DNA of 6,432 nucleotides from UBA6078 sp964468685 (GTDB lineage: Bacteria; Desulfobacterota; Syntrophia; Syntrophales; UBA2210): contig CAYXUH010000092.1 in NCBI GenBank assembly GCA_964468685.1, forward strand, positions 1 to 6,432, written 5' to 3'. Shown here one piece after another: positions 1-6,009 of this stretch (its first letter is position 1; each line of letters opens with the position of its first letter). Both the position numbers and the translations under genes were made by a program. The notes below the pieces were generated by a model that saw nothing but the letters and a program-made list of their open reading frames with translations, ran no database searches and was not told where the DNA came from.

Positions 1-63
1 TTTTCTGTTTGCCTGCGATTCTCCCGCGAATGCCTCCTGAAGATTCCGGTCTGTTGTGCTCAT
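1..63 (-). CDS. Rubrerythrin-family protein, N-terminal 21 residues only (runs off the window)
   Basis: Only the first 21 codons are present. The protein begins MSTTDRNLQEAFAGESQANR, and the block EAFAGESQANRK is the typical N-terminal helix of rubrerythrins. In that helix the glutamate (here Glu15) is an iron ligand of the diiron site. Rubrerythrins are cytoplasmic non-haem iron proteins that reduce hydrogen peroxide in anaerobes, usually taking electrons from rubredoxin. The ATG at 63-61 is preceded by AAAGGA (76-71) at 7 nt, a good ribosome binding site. The gene lies 89 bp beyond the end of the dehydrogenase gene on the same strand. It may be a separate unit, because a weak hairpin and a possible promoter sit in the gap. 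Family call fairly sure; subtype (with or without a rubredoxin domain) cannot be seen. Confidence 0.75.
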   Translation of the reverse strand, partial: MSTTDRNLQEAFAGESQANRK

Positions 64-103
64 GGCTTTTTCCTTTCGAAGGTTTATTTGAGCGTTCTTG
101 ATG

Positions 104-150
104 ATAATCTATGCACGCCTCCAGAAAAAGCAAGCGTTGGATTAATCGCT
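104..150 (-). promoter_or_regulatory. Gap between glcD-like gene and rubrerythrin: weak terminator-like hairpin and possible promoter
   Basis: Read on the minus strand, AGCG (150-147) can pair with CGCT (136-133), and a run of five T follows at 129-125. A stem of only 4 bp makes this a poor terminator. Overlapping it is a possible promoter: TTGCTT at 133-128, a 16-nt spacer, then TAGATT at 111-106, which would give a leader of about 35 nt before the rubrerythrin start. Both signals are short enough to occur by chance. No clear PerR or other operator was recognised. Confidence 0.25.
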
Positions 151-152
151 GT

Positions 153-1538
153 CTACTCAAATATTTTTCCGGGGTTGAGTATTTGAAGGGGGTCAAAGAT
201 TTCTTTGATGGCCTTCTGGATGCGGATGGACTCCGGAGAGAGTTCCATTGGAAGGAAACGCCTCTTGGCGATCCCGATCCCGTGTTCGCCGGAGATGGTT
301 CCACCCATGGAAAGAACCCTGCGGAGAAGGTCTCTGATCCCTTCCTCTATCCGGGCCATGTTCTTCCGGTCTTCCGCGGTGATGTTTACGTGGATGTTCC
401 CGTCCCCGGCATGCCCGTAGGAGTAGACATTCATCCCGTACATCCCTTCGAGTTCGCGCAGGCCGCCGACCAGCTCCGCGATCTTTCCAATGGGGACAAC
501 GACGTCCTCGTGGAGGAAGAGCGGAAACCGCTCCTCGATCCGCAGGGAGACTGCCCGGCGAATCTCCCAGATCCGGGCCCTTTTGAGGGAGTCGGGGGCC
601 ATGATGACGTCGGTCGCGCCACAGGCCATACAGATCTCGCCGATGGCCTCTGACTGCCTTTCTATGATGTCCTGGACGCCGTCCGTCTCGATAATGAGCA
701 TGGCCTTCGCCGTCTGTGCCTCCTCGAAGGGAAGCATGTCTTTCGTTATCTCAAGGCAGCGGTCATCGAGGAACTCAGCGGCGCAGGGGACGTGTCCCCG
801 GATCAGCATGGCGGTGACCGCCTCCATGGCGGATGTCAGCTCAGGGAAGAAGGCGACCATCGTTGTTATGGCCTGCGGGAGGGGGATCAGTTTGAGAATC
901 AGTTTCGTGATGACGCCCAGCGTCCCCTCCGAGCCGAGGAGCAGGTGGCGCAGGTCGTAGCCGACCACTCCCTTCCTCGTCCGCACACCGGCCTCGATGA
1001 TCTCGCCCGACGGGAGCACCGCCTCAATCCCGAGGACGTAGTCCCGGGTGGTGCCGTACTTGACACAGGAAGGACCCCCGGCGTTCGTGGCGGCGTTTCC
1101 ACCGATGGAACAGGTGTCCAGGCTCGCGGGATCGGGGGGATAGAAGAGGCCTTTCTCCTTCACGGCATTCTGGAGACCGAGCGTAATGACGCCCGGTTCC
1201 ACCACCGTGATCAGGTTGTCCTGCTCGATGGCAAGGATACGGTTCATCTTCGCGAGCGAGAGCAGGACACCGCCGAAGAGCGGAACCGATCCCCCTGCCA
1301 GACCGGTGCCCAGGCCCCGCGGGGTGACGGGGAAGCCGTGCCTGTTCGCCAGGCGAAGCAGTGCCTGGATCTGCCGCGCCGATGTCGCCACAACGACAAG
1401 ATCGGGGGTGCAGGAGTCTTCCGTCGCGTCCTTTCCGAATTCGGTAAGCTTTTCGGGGTCCTGGATGACCGCGTCGGCGCCGACGGCCTCTTTGATTGCG
1501 CTCAGGATTTCCGGTGTGATGGGTGAGTATGCAGGCAT
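153..1538 (-). CDS. glcD: FAD-linked 2-hydroxyacid dehydrogenase, GlcD / D-lactate dehydrogenase family
   Basis: A flavoprotein of 461 aa, the normal length for GlcD-like proteins. Family members oxidise D-lactate, glycolate or related D-2-hydroxy acids to 2-oxo acids and pass electrons to an Fe-S partner, ETF or quinone. The N-terminal FAD-binding (PCMH-type) domain spans about residues 40-220. It shows PRGLGTGLAGGSVP (73-86), the YPPDPAS block (133-139) and GGNAATNAGG (146-155). The C-terminal FAD-oxidase domain carries GHAGDGNIHVN (375-385), GEHGIG (417-422) and the terminal NPGK (455-458). No signal peptide is visible. The ATG at 1538 follows AGGG (1550-1547) by 8 nt and lies 14 bp past the stop of the second permease, so it is probably the last gene of the transporter operon. 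No glcE, glcF or etf gene lies in the window. Substrate is not decidable from sequence. Confidence 0.88.
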   Translation of the reverse strand: MPAYSPITPEILSAIKEAVGADAVIQDPEKLTEFGKDATEDSCTPDLVVVATSARQIQALLRLANRHGFPVTPRGLGTGLAGGSVPLFGGVLLSLAKMNRILAIEQDNLITVVEPGVITLGLQNAVKEKGLFYPPDPASLDTCSIGGNAATNAGGPSCVKYGTTRDYVLGIEAVLPSGEIIEAGVRTRKGVVGYDLRHLLLGSEGTLGVITKLILKLIPLPQAITTMVAFFPELTSAMEAVTAMLIRGHVPCAAEFLDDRCLEITKDMLPFEEAQTAKAMLIIETDGVQDIIERQSEAIGEICMACGATDVIMAPDSLKRARIWEIRRAVSLRIEERFPLFLHEDVVVPIGKIAELVGGLRELEGMYGMNVYSYGHAGDGNIHVNITAEDRKNMARIEEGIRDLLRRVLSMGGTISGEHGIGIAKRRFLPMELSPESIRIQKAIKEIFDPLQILNPGKIFE

Positions 1539-1552
1539 GGTATCAACCCTGT

Positions 1553-2224
1553 CTAGCCGTATTGTTCAAAACCGGGGAGGTGGAGCCGGTCCTCCAGACG
1601 ACGGAGGAGCCAGGCGGCCAACGAGGTCAGGACAAGGTAGATTGCCCCGATCACCATAAAGGTCTCGGTGTACCGGAAGCTGTCGGATGCGATGATCTTC
1701 CCCTCGCCGGTCAGTTCGATGCAGGTTATCATGTAGGCCAGCGACGAATATTTTATCAGATAGATGATCTCGTTTCCGCACCCCGGAAGCGCCCGGCGGA
1801 ATGCCTGGGGGAGGGTGACGAAGAGGATCATCTTGATTTGTGAAAAACCGAGCGCCCGCGCCGCGAGCGTCTGCCCGGTCTTGACGGACAGGAAGGCGCC
1901 GCGCACATATTCCGACTGATAGGCCCCGCTGCACAGGGAAAACCCGATCACCGCGGCGACAAAGGCGGGCAGGTAGATCCCGATATAGGGGAGGCCGAAA
2001 TACCATATGAAGAGCTGGACGACGAGGGGAAAACCCCGGAAGACGAGGACATATCCGTTGGCGATCGTCTTGACAAGGGGATTGCCGTAGACCCTGAGCG
2101 CCCCGACGGTGACCCCTATGATGATGCCCAACAGGGCGGACGGGATGATCAGTTGGACGCTGACCCACAACCCACTAGCAAGGGCGGAGACGATGTCCGG
2201 TTGGAAGAAAAAGAGTTCTCTCAT
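1553..2224 (-). CDS. Amino-acid ABC transporter permease (HisM/GlnP type), second subunit
   Basis: Integral membrane protein of 223 aa, the usual size for permeases of the polar amino acid (PAAT/HAAT) importers. It has several hydrophobic segments, at about residues 12-43, 58-80, 85-102, 150-172 and 185-205. The family block VFRGFPLVVQ (61-70) is present, as is the cytoplasmic ATPase-contact loop GQTLAARALG followed by LPQA (117-141). The glutamate normally found in that EAA loop (GQxEAA) is leucine here (Leu120). The start codon lies 2 bp after the ATPase stop (TGA, TT, ATG) with no strong ribosome binding site, so translation is probably coupled to the ATPase gene. It should pair with the other permease (3006-3674) to form the heterodimeric channel. 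Family sure; substrate unknown. Confidence 0.93.
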   Translation of the reverse strand: MRELFFFQPDIVSALASGLWVSVQLIIPSALLGIIIGVTVGALRVYGNPLVKTIANGYVLVFRGFPLVVQLFIWYFGLPYIGIYLPAFVAAVIGFSLCSGAYQSEYVRGAFLSVKTGQTLAARALGFSQIKMILFVTLPQAFRRALPGCGNEIIYLIKYSSLAYMITCIELTGEGKIIASDSFRYTETFMVIGAIYLVLTSLAAWLLRRLEDRLHLPGFEQYG

Positions 2225-2226
2225 AA

Positions 2227-2994
2227 TCAGGAAGACGAATTTCCGTACAGTTCGGTTATCTTGGAGCAGAATTCCCTGGTCCGGGCATAATCGGCCCGAT
2301 ACAGGACCTTCTCCGGAGGGCCCACCTCTACAATTGAACCATCCTCCAGAAAGACAAGTTCATCCGCTACTTCACTCGCAAAGCCTATATGATGTGTCGA
2401 CATGATCATGGTCATCCCGTTTGATCTCAGGGTCCGTATAACATCCAGGACCTCCGATATCAACTCAGGGTCGAGGGCCGACGTCGGCTCGTCGAGAAGC
2501 ATGATCTCCGGGTCCATGGCAAGGGCGCGCGCGATCGAGACACGCTGTTTCTGTCCCCCGGAAAGTTCGGCCGGATACTGATGCATATATTCCGTGAGTC
2601 CGACCCTGTCCAGCTCAAGGACGGCCCTGTTTCGTGCCTCATTCCTGCTCAAGCCTTTGACTCGCAGCAGGCCTATCTCTACGTTGTGAAGAGCAGTCAG
2701 GTGATCGAAGAGGTTGAAATCCTGAAATATCATCCCCACCTTCTGGCGGTAGTCATAGAGAGCCTTTCCCTTGGCACGGACGATCTCCTCTCCGTCAAGC
2801 CATATGCGCCCCCTGTCGGGCTTGATCAGGAAGTTAATGCACTGCAGGAGGGTGCTCTTTCCCCCTCCGGACGGTCCGATGAGGACCTTGAGCTCTCCCC
2901 TGTTGATCGATAGGGAGGCATCCTTGAGGACCTCCTTGGCGCCGTACCGCTTTGTCATATGTTCAATTCGGAGGATGGGAGTTGTATCAGCCAT
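2227..2994 (-). CDS. Amino-acid ABC transporter ATP-binding protein (GlnQ/HisP type)
   Basis: ATPase of 255 aa that powers the importer on the cytoplasmic face. All nucleotide-binding elements are visible: Walker A GPSGGGKST (40-48), Q-loop Gln91 in IFQDFNLF, signature LSGGQKQR (144-151), Walker B IMLLDEP (164-170), D-loop SALD (172-175) and the switch histidine in STHH (His201). HisP and GlnQ relatives usually read THEMGFA at the switch; here it is THHIGFA, so the residue after the switch histidine is His in place of Glu. This should not remove activity but marks a divergent branch. The ribosome binding site AAGGA overlaps the stop codon of the upstream permease (TAAGGA), 8 nt before the ATG at 2994. 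The next permease begins 2 bp after its stop. Family certain; the transported amino acid is not. Confidence 0.96.
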   Translation of the reverse strand: MADTTPILRIEHMTKRYGAKEVLKDASLSINRGELKVLIGPSGGGKSTLLQCINFLIKPDRGRIWLDGEEIVRAKGKALYDYRQKVGMIFQDFNLFDHLTALHNVEIGLLRVKGLSRNEARNRAVLELDRVGLTEYMHQYPAELSGGQKQRVSIARALAMDPEIMLLDEPTSALDPELISEVLDVIRTLRSNGMTMIMSTHHIGFASEVADELVFLEDGSIVEVGPPEKVLYRADYARTREFCSKITELYGNSSS

Positions 2995-3005
2995 ATAAAA
3001 AATCC

Positions 3006-3674
3006 TTATGAGGAGTACCCCGGGATACGGACCTTTTCTTCCAGTATCCGAAGCCCCTTTGTTCCGAGATAGGTCAGGATCATGAACATGAACCCCGCCG
3101 CAAAATAGAGGGGAAGATGTTCATAGGTCCTCGATGCGACGAAATGCGCGCGGGCCATCATCTCCATAACCCCTAATGCATAGGCAACCGCTGAATCCTT
3201 GAGGACGATGGAATACTCGTTTGACCAGCCCGGTATGGACAGACGAAGGGCCTGCGGCAGAATAATCAGGAGGACTGCCTTCCCGTCGCTCATGCCGAGG
3301 GCGCGTGCGGCCTTCATCTGTCCCTCGGGCAGAGACATGATCGCGCCCCGGAATATCTGTGACTGGTAGGCCGAACTGATCATCCCCAGCACAATGACGG
3401 AGACGGTAAAGGCCGAAAGGTTGATCTGAAGGAGGGAAAACAGGCCGAAGTAGAAGAGAAAGAGGAGGACAAGGAGGGGTACGCCGCGGAAAAACCACAC
3501 GTACACGGCTATCAGGCGGTGCAGCCATCTGTCGCCGTAGACCTGCCCAACGGCAAGGCTAATGCCCACAATCACGCCGATCATCATCGCCCCCACGACC
3601 ACCGCTATCGTAACCAGTGATCCCCGGAGGAGATAGGGGAGGGCGCCGTATAGTACGATCAGACTTTCCGTCAT
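3006..3674 (-). CDS. Amino-acid ABC transporter permease (HisQ/GlnP type), first subunit
   Basis: Integral membrane protein of 222 aa. Hydrophobic segments lie at about residues 10-43, 54-80, 86-102, 133-140 and 188-205. WFFRGVPLLVLLF (60-72) is the conserved block of polar amino acid permeases. The cytoplasmic EAA loop reads EGQMKAARALG (117-127) followed by LPQALR (139-144), with lysine (Lys121) where the family usually has the EAA glutamate. The ATG at 3674 has GGGAG (3684-3680) 5 nt upstream. It is separated from the solute-binding gene by 97 bp holding a stable hairpin, and from the ATPase by only 11 bp. It resembles the second permease in layout but differs in most residues, as expected for a heterodimeric channel. 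Confidence 0.93.
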   Translation of the reverse strand: MTESLIVLYGALPYLLRGSLVTIAVVVGAMMIGVIVGISLAVGQVYGDRWLHRLIAVYVWFFRGVPLLVLLFLFYFGLFSLLQINLSAFTVSVIVLGMISSAYQSQIFRGAIMSLPEGQMKAARALGMSDGKAVLLIILPQALRLSIPGWSNEYSIVLKDSAVAYALGVMEMMARAHFVASRTYEHLPLYFAAGFMFMILTYLGTKGLRILEEKVRIPGYSS

Positions 3675-3697
3675 TCAATCTCCCGGTTATAAAACAG

Positions 3698-3729
3698 GGA
3701 AGGCACCAGGATACCCCCTGATGCCTTCC
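3698..3729 (-). promoter_or_regulatory. Stable intercistronic hairpin between receptor and permease genes
   Basis: In the minus-strand transcript 13 bases at 3729-3717 pair with 3710-3698 around a 6-nt loop (3716-3711). Twelve pairs are Watson-Crick. The thirteenth is G-U on the transcribed RNA but would be C-A on the opposite strand, so the structure suits the operon's own transcript. A short U-rich stretch (TGTTTTAT) follows, too broken for a full terminator. Such hairpins after the receptor gene of ABC import operons commonly block 3' exonucleases or stop part of the polymerases, so that receptor exceeds membrane subunits. That role is inferred here. A smaller 5-bp stem-loop (3763-3750) lies just after the receptor stop codon. 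Confidence 0.6.
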
Positions 3730-3771
3730 ATAAAAGACCATGCATGCGAGCGTCTATGGACGCGACATCTA

Positions 3772-4536
3772 TTATGGTTTGTACTTTTCCTTCAGTTCTT
3801 CCCAGTAGGGGGAAGCCATCAGTTTTTGGAGTCCCTCGTTCATCATCTTGAGGAGTTCGGTGTCCTCCTTGCGAACGGCATATCCGAAGTCCTCACTGGC
3901 CATACCGAAGGTTCCTATAATCTTGACGGGTTTTTTCCTCATGGCGTCTTTCGCGGGGGCATCATCCATGGCGGCCCCGACGATACGGCCGTTCAGGATA
4001 TCCTCAATCGCGAGGGGTGCTGAGTCGTATTCTACGAGTGAGAAGTCTTTTCCCTTGGCGATCAGATTGTCTTTCATCCACTTCGCCTCGGTGGTGCCTC
4101 TCTGAACGCCGATCTTGTTTCCATTGGACAGCAGTTCATCCACCGACTGGGTGCAATCCGCCGGAGCCACGATGACCTGGGCGATTTTCCAGTAGGGGAT
4201 GGTAAAATTGACCTGCTCTTTTCTCTTGTCGGTGATGCTCATACCGGAGGCGACCATATCGATCTTCTTCGCAACCAGGCTGGGGATAATTCCGTCCCAG
4301 TCCATCGGCTGGTGCTTGACCGTGAAACCCATTTCCTTCGCGATCCAATCAACGGACTTTACATCAAACCCGTCCGGAACGCCGTCTTTGTCAACATAGG
4401 CAAAGGGTGGAAAGTTGGCATCGATACCATTGATATATACCTTTGCAGACGCCGGCCCCTGCTTAAAATAATAAACGCCGCCTGCGATGACGATGGCCAC
4501 CAACAAAATCAGAGCCCAAAGAAATTTCTTACCCAT
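3772..4536 (-). CDS. Amino-acid ABC transporter substrate-binding protein (SBP_bac_3 family)
   Basis: Extracytoplasmic receptor of 254 aa, typical length for the family, which binds an amino acid outside the membrane and delivers it to the permeases. After a basic start (MGKK) comes one hydrophobic segment (5-24). No lipobox cysteine is present; PASA/K (cut after Ala31) is a possible but weak cleavage site, so the protein may be secreted or remain anchored. The mature part has family blocks in order: DANFPPFAY (39-47), GFDVK (56-60), DWDGIIPSL (79-87), GMSITDKR (98-105, whose Arg105 is where relatives bind the ligand carboxylate), GVQRGTT (143-149) and MDDAPA (190-195). A strong AGGAGG (4550-4545) lies 8 nt before the ATG. 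This is the first gene of the transporter operon. Ligand not predictable by eye. Confidence 0.93.
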   Translation of the reverse strand: MGKKFLWALILLVAIVIAGGVYYFKQGPASAKVYINGIDANFPPFAYVDKDGVPDGFDVKSVDWIAKEMGFTVKHQPMDWDGIIPSLVAKKIDMVASGMSITDKRKEQVNFTIPYWKIAQVIVAPADCTQSVDELLSNGNKIGVQRGTTEAKWMKDNLIAKGKDFSLVEYDSAPLAIEDILNGRIVGAAMDDAPAKDAMRKKPVKIIGTFGMASEDFGYAVRKEDTELLKMMNEGLQKLMASPYWEELKEKYKP

Positions 4537-4560
4537 GGAAAAATCCTCCTTTTGTATAAT

Positions 4561-4600
4561 AGCTTTTGACGTGTGCGCCGGAAAGGCGCGTATAAAAGCT
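4561..4600. repeat. Inverted repeat / hairpin in the spacer between tRNA-Ala and the transporter operon
   Basis: A 7-bp outer stem (AGCTTTT 4561-4567 with AAAAGCT 4594-4600) encloses a 5-bp GC stem (GCGCC 4575-4579 with GGCGC 4585-4589, 5-nt loop). No T-run follows on either strand, so it is not a simple terminator. On the minus-strand transcript it starts 13 nt after the tRNA 3' end and stops 10 nt before the AGGAGG of the receptor gene. It could separate the tRNA from the mRNA, stabilise the mRNA 5' end or act as a DNA site. No known riboswitch was recognised. Confidence 0.4.
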
Positions 4601-4613
4601 GCCCCCTGAAAAA

Positions 4614-4689
4614 TGGTGGAGATGAGGGGGCTCGAACCCCTGACCTCGGCATTGCGAACGCCGCGCTCTCCCAGCTGAGCTACATCCCC
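4614..4689 (-). tRNA. tRNA-Ala, anticodon CGC
   Basis: A complete 76-nt cloverleaf with an encoded CCA end. The acceptor stem GGGGATG (4689-4683) pairs with CATCTCC and contains the G3-U70 wobble that marks alanine tRNAs. The D-arm has GCTC/GAGC around AGCTGGGA. The anticodon stem CGGCG/CGCCG holds loop TTCGCAA (4658-4652), giving anticodon CGC (4656-4654), which reads GCG. The T-arm is AGGGG/CCCCT with TTCGAGC. A73 and CCA occupy 4617-4614. A promoter lies just upstream, and the transporter operon starts 77 bp downstream on the same strand with no clear terminator between. Confidence 0.97.
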
Positions 4690-4712
4690 ATTGAAACGCC
4701 GTTAGGTGGAGT

Positions 4713-4742
4713 TCCATATCTCATATAAAGGGGATATGTCAA
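4713..4742 (-). promoter_or_regulatory. Sigma70-like promoter of tRNA-Ala
   Basis: A perfect -35 box TTGACA (4742-4737), an 18-nt spacer and a weaker -10 box TATGGA (4718-4713) would start transcription near 4706, about 16 nt before the mature tRNA. An AT-rich spacer follows the -35. An inverted repeat, CATATC (4715-4720) and GATATG (4733-4738), overlaps both boxes. It may be chance or an operator. This is the only convincing promoter seen upstream of the transporter operon. Confidence 0.6.
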
Positions 4743-4771
4743 GCAATTGTTGGCTGGTACCGGCCGCTTCA

Positions 4772-5728
4772 TCAGGAAAACACACCCAGCGATTGCGCCT
4801 TTTTGTATACCTCCCTGGCCTTCTCGTGAAGACCCTCCTTCTCGCAGGATTTTACAAGGCCAAGATAGTAAAAAGGATTGTGCGGATCTGCCGCGACGGC
4901 CCTTTCAAAGGCCTCTACCGCCAGGGCATGGTGGTTTTCCCCGGCAAGCATGTTCCCCAGACGGTTGTAATATCCCCCCGCGAAGACCGGATCGAGCCGG
5001 ACAGCTTCTTCGTACGATGCCCCGGCATCCGCCAGTCTTCCCTGCCTGATGAATACATCACCGAGGCTGCAATGGACGAAGGGTTGATCGGGACGACTCT
5101 CCAGAGATCGTTGCAGGGCCACCTCCGCGCGGGCAAACTCCCCCGCCTTGGAGAGGGTGTTTCCCAGAGCGTCGTAAAATCGGTGCGCGTCCGACGGCTC
5201 TATCAAAACAGCCCTGTTGTAGGCTTCTTCAGCGCCTCCGTAGTCTCCGGCCGCAATGTTGGCATCCCCGAGGCGGCAGAAAAACGCCGGGGCGTCCGGT
5301 TCCATCTCCGTGAGCATCGCAAAGACCTCGACAGCCTTGCGCGAGTTTCCCCCCCCCAGGTACGCGTCTCCGAGGGTGGTCAGGAGAGAAACGTCATCGG
5401 GCTGAACGGCGACCGCCGATTCACAGATGGCAACGAGACGCCTGTGATTGCCCTCATCCCGGTATATCTTCACCAGTTCATCGAAGGCGAAGCCGGTAAA
5501 GATCTTTCTTTCCAGCTCTTTTTTCAGGAGGTCTTCCAGACAGCGCACGGCATCGGATACTCTTCCGCTGTCGCGATAGGCCCATGCCAGGGACATGATG
5601 ATCGAATCATCTTCCGGGTGCACTTCGGCCAGCTTGAGGTACAGCTCGATCGCCTCCTCGTAGTGTCCCTCGCGCATGTACTCGTCCGCGCGATCATAGA
5701 ACTCATCGATTCCTGTCTTCTCACTCAT
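4772..5728 (-). CDS. Tetratricopeptide-repeat (TPR) protein of about nine repeats
   Basis: A 318-aa protein made almost wholly of 34-residue TPR units, at about residues 8-41, 42-74, 80-112, 113-146, 147-180, 181-214, 215-248, 249-283 and 284-316. Typical residues recur: a small residue at position 8, Gly or Ala near position 9, Tyr or Phe at position 11, Ala at position 20 and Pro at position 32 (HPEDD, QPDDV, EPDAP, EPSDA, RPDQP, DPVFA, DPHNP). No signal peptide, membrane segment or enzyme domain is seen, so it is probably a cytoplasmic scaffold that binds another protein; the partner cannot be told from sequence. The ATG at 5728 has only weak upstream signals (GGGGAACAGG). No promoter is evident in the 47 bp between it and the preceding terminator. 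It stands alone between the tRNA-Leu remnant and tRNA-Ala. Confidence 0.85.
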   Translation of the reverse strand: MSEKTGIDEFYDRADEYMREGHYEEAIELYLKLAEVHPEDDSIIMSLAWAYRDSGRVSDAVRCLEDLLKKELERKIFTGFAFDELVKIYRDEGNHRRLVAICESAVAVQPDDVSLLTTLGDAYLGGGNSRKAVEVFAMLTEMEPDAPAFFCRLGDANIAAGDYGGAEEAYNRAVLIEPSDAHRFYDALGNTLSKAGEFARAEVALQRSLESRPDQPFVHCSLGDVFIRQGRLADAGASYEEAVRLDPVFAGGYYNRLGNMLAGENHHALAVEAFERAVAADPHNPFYYLGLVKSCEKEGLHEKAREVYKKAQSLGVFS

Positions 5729-5775
5729 AACCTGTTCCCCAATCCCGGCAGGCCGTCTTCTGTCTGGGGTTAACG

Positions 5776-5809
5776 AAAAAAGGGGCGCAGCCTCTCTAAG
5801 CAGCCCCCC
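5776..5809 (-). terminator. Rho-independent terminator following the tRNA-Leu remnant
   Basis: On the minus strand GGGGC (5807-5803) pairs with GCCCC (5786-5782), extended inward by a GC/GC step after a one-base bulge. Six T follow at once (5781-5776). It lies 13 nt after the CCA of the tRNA-Leu remnant, the usual place for a tRNA terminator, and it would also shield the TPR gene from upstream transcription. The opposite strand has a less tidy T-rich tail, so some activity both ways is possible. Confidence 0.7.
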
Positions 5810-5822
5810 GGTTTTGATTTTT

Positions 5823-5877
5823 TGGTGCCGGAGCTCAGAATCGAACCGAGATGGACTCGCGTCCGGGGGTTTTTGAG
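5823..5877 (-). pseudogene. 3' half of a class II tRNA, best read as tRNA-Leu(CAA); probable attachment-site core
   Basis: Reading the minus strand from 5877: anticodon loop CTCAAAA (5877-5871, anticodon CAA), the 3' anticodon strand ACCCC, and a long variable arm with hairpin GGAC-GCGA-GTCC (5864-5853). A full T-arm follows (CTCGG, TTCGATT, CTGAG; 5850-5834), then the 3' acceptor strand CTCCGGC and ACCA (5833-5823). The long variable arm and CAA loop point to leucine. The matching 5' half is missing: no GCCGGAG is found upstream, and the sequence before the loop cannot form the anticodon stem. Homology breaks at the anticodon loop, where many tyrosine recombinases cross over. This is therefore most likely the duplicated tRNA 3' end left at the far end of an integrated element. 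Confidence 0.72.
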
Positions 5878-6009
5878 TCTTAGCAAGGCAATTGTATAAC
5901 TTACCAAAAATCAGGCAACTTATTGCTTTATTTTGATATTCCTTAGGAACATTTCGGAAAGGTTATAACAGAAAAGAACCATTTTTAAAACTTTTCTTTC
6001 ACCAGCCTT
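5878..6009. other. AT-rich spacer inside the presumed element end
   Basis: By hand count 35 of 120 bases at 5881-6000 are G or C (29%), far below the neighbouring chromosomal genes. No gene or clear repeat is seen. One loose hairpin, GAAAAG (5971-5976) with CTTTTC (5991-5996), has no T-run after it. The change in base composition begins exactly where tRNA homology ends, in keeping with foreign DNA. Confidence 0.5.

Noticed and set aside
792..1526. Plus-strand open frame of 244 codons opposite the glcD-like gene
   Set aside because: The minus strand encodes a full set of GlcD motifs. The plus frame is rich in Arg, Asp and Gly and has no family features.
4744..4764. Near-palindrome GGCTGGTACCGGCC after the TPR stop as a terminator
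   Set aside because: It has no loop and no T-run on either strand, so it cannot act as an intrinsic terminator.
4706..5773. Plus-strand open frame of 355 codons opposite the TPR gene, longer than the gene itself
   Set aside because: The minus strand shows nine regular TPR units, whereas this frame has no recognisable domain and also runs across the tRNA-Ala promoter. Long antisense frames are expected opposite GC-rich genes.
5823..5864. Possible tmRNA 3' end (GGACGCG followed by a TTCGATT loop)
   Set aside because: GGACGCGAGTCC is a closed variable-arm hairpin followed by a separate complete T-arm. This fits a class II tRNA, and no tag reading frame or tmRNA 5' end is nearby.
5880..5925. 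A degenerate 5' half of the tRNA-Leu (TTGGTAAG looks like a D-loop)
   Set aside because: No GCCGGAG acceptor strand and no pairing for the anticodon or D stems. The resemblance is a short chance match in AT-rich sequence.
5971..5996. GAAAAG/CTTTTC hairpin downstream of the integrase remnant as a terminator
   Set aside because: The stem is AT-rich, the loop is 14 nt and no T-run follows it. It is not distinguishable from chance in AT-rich DNA.
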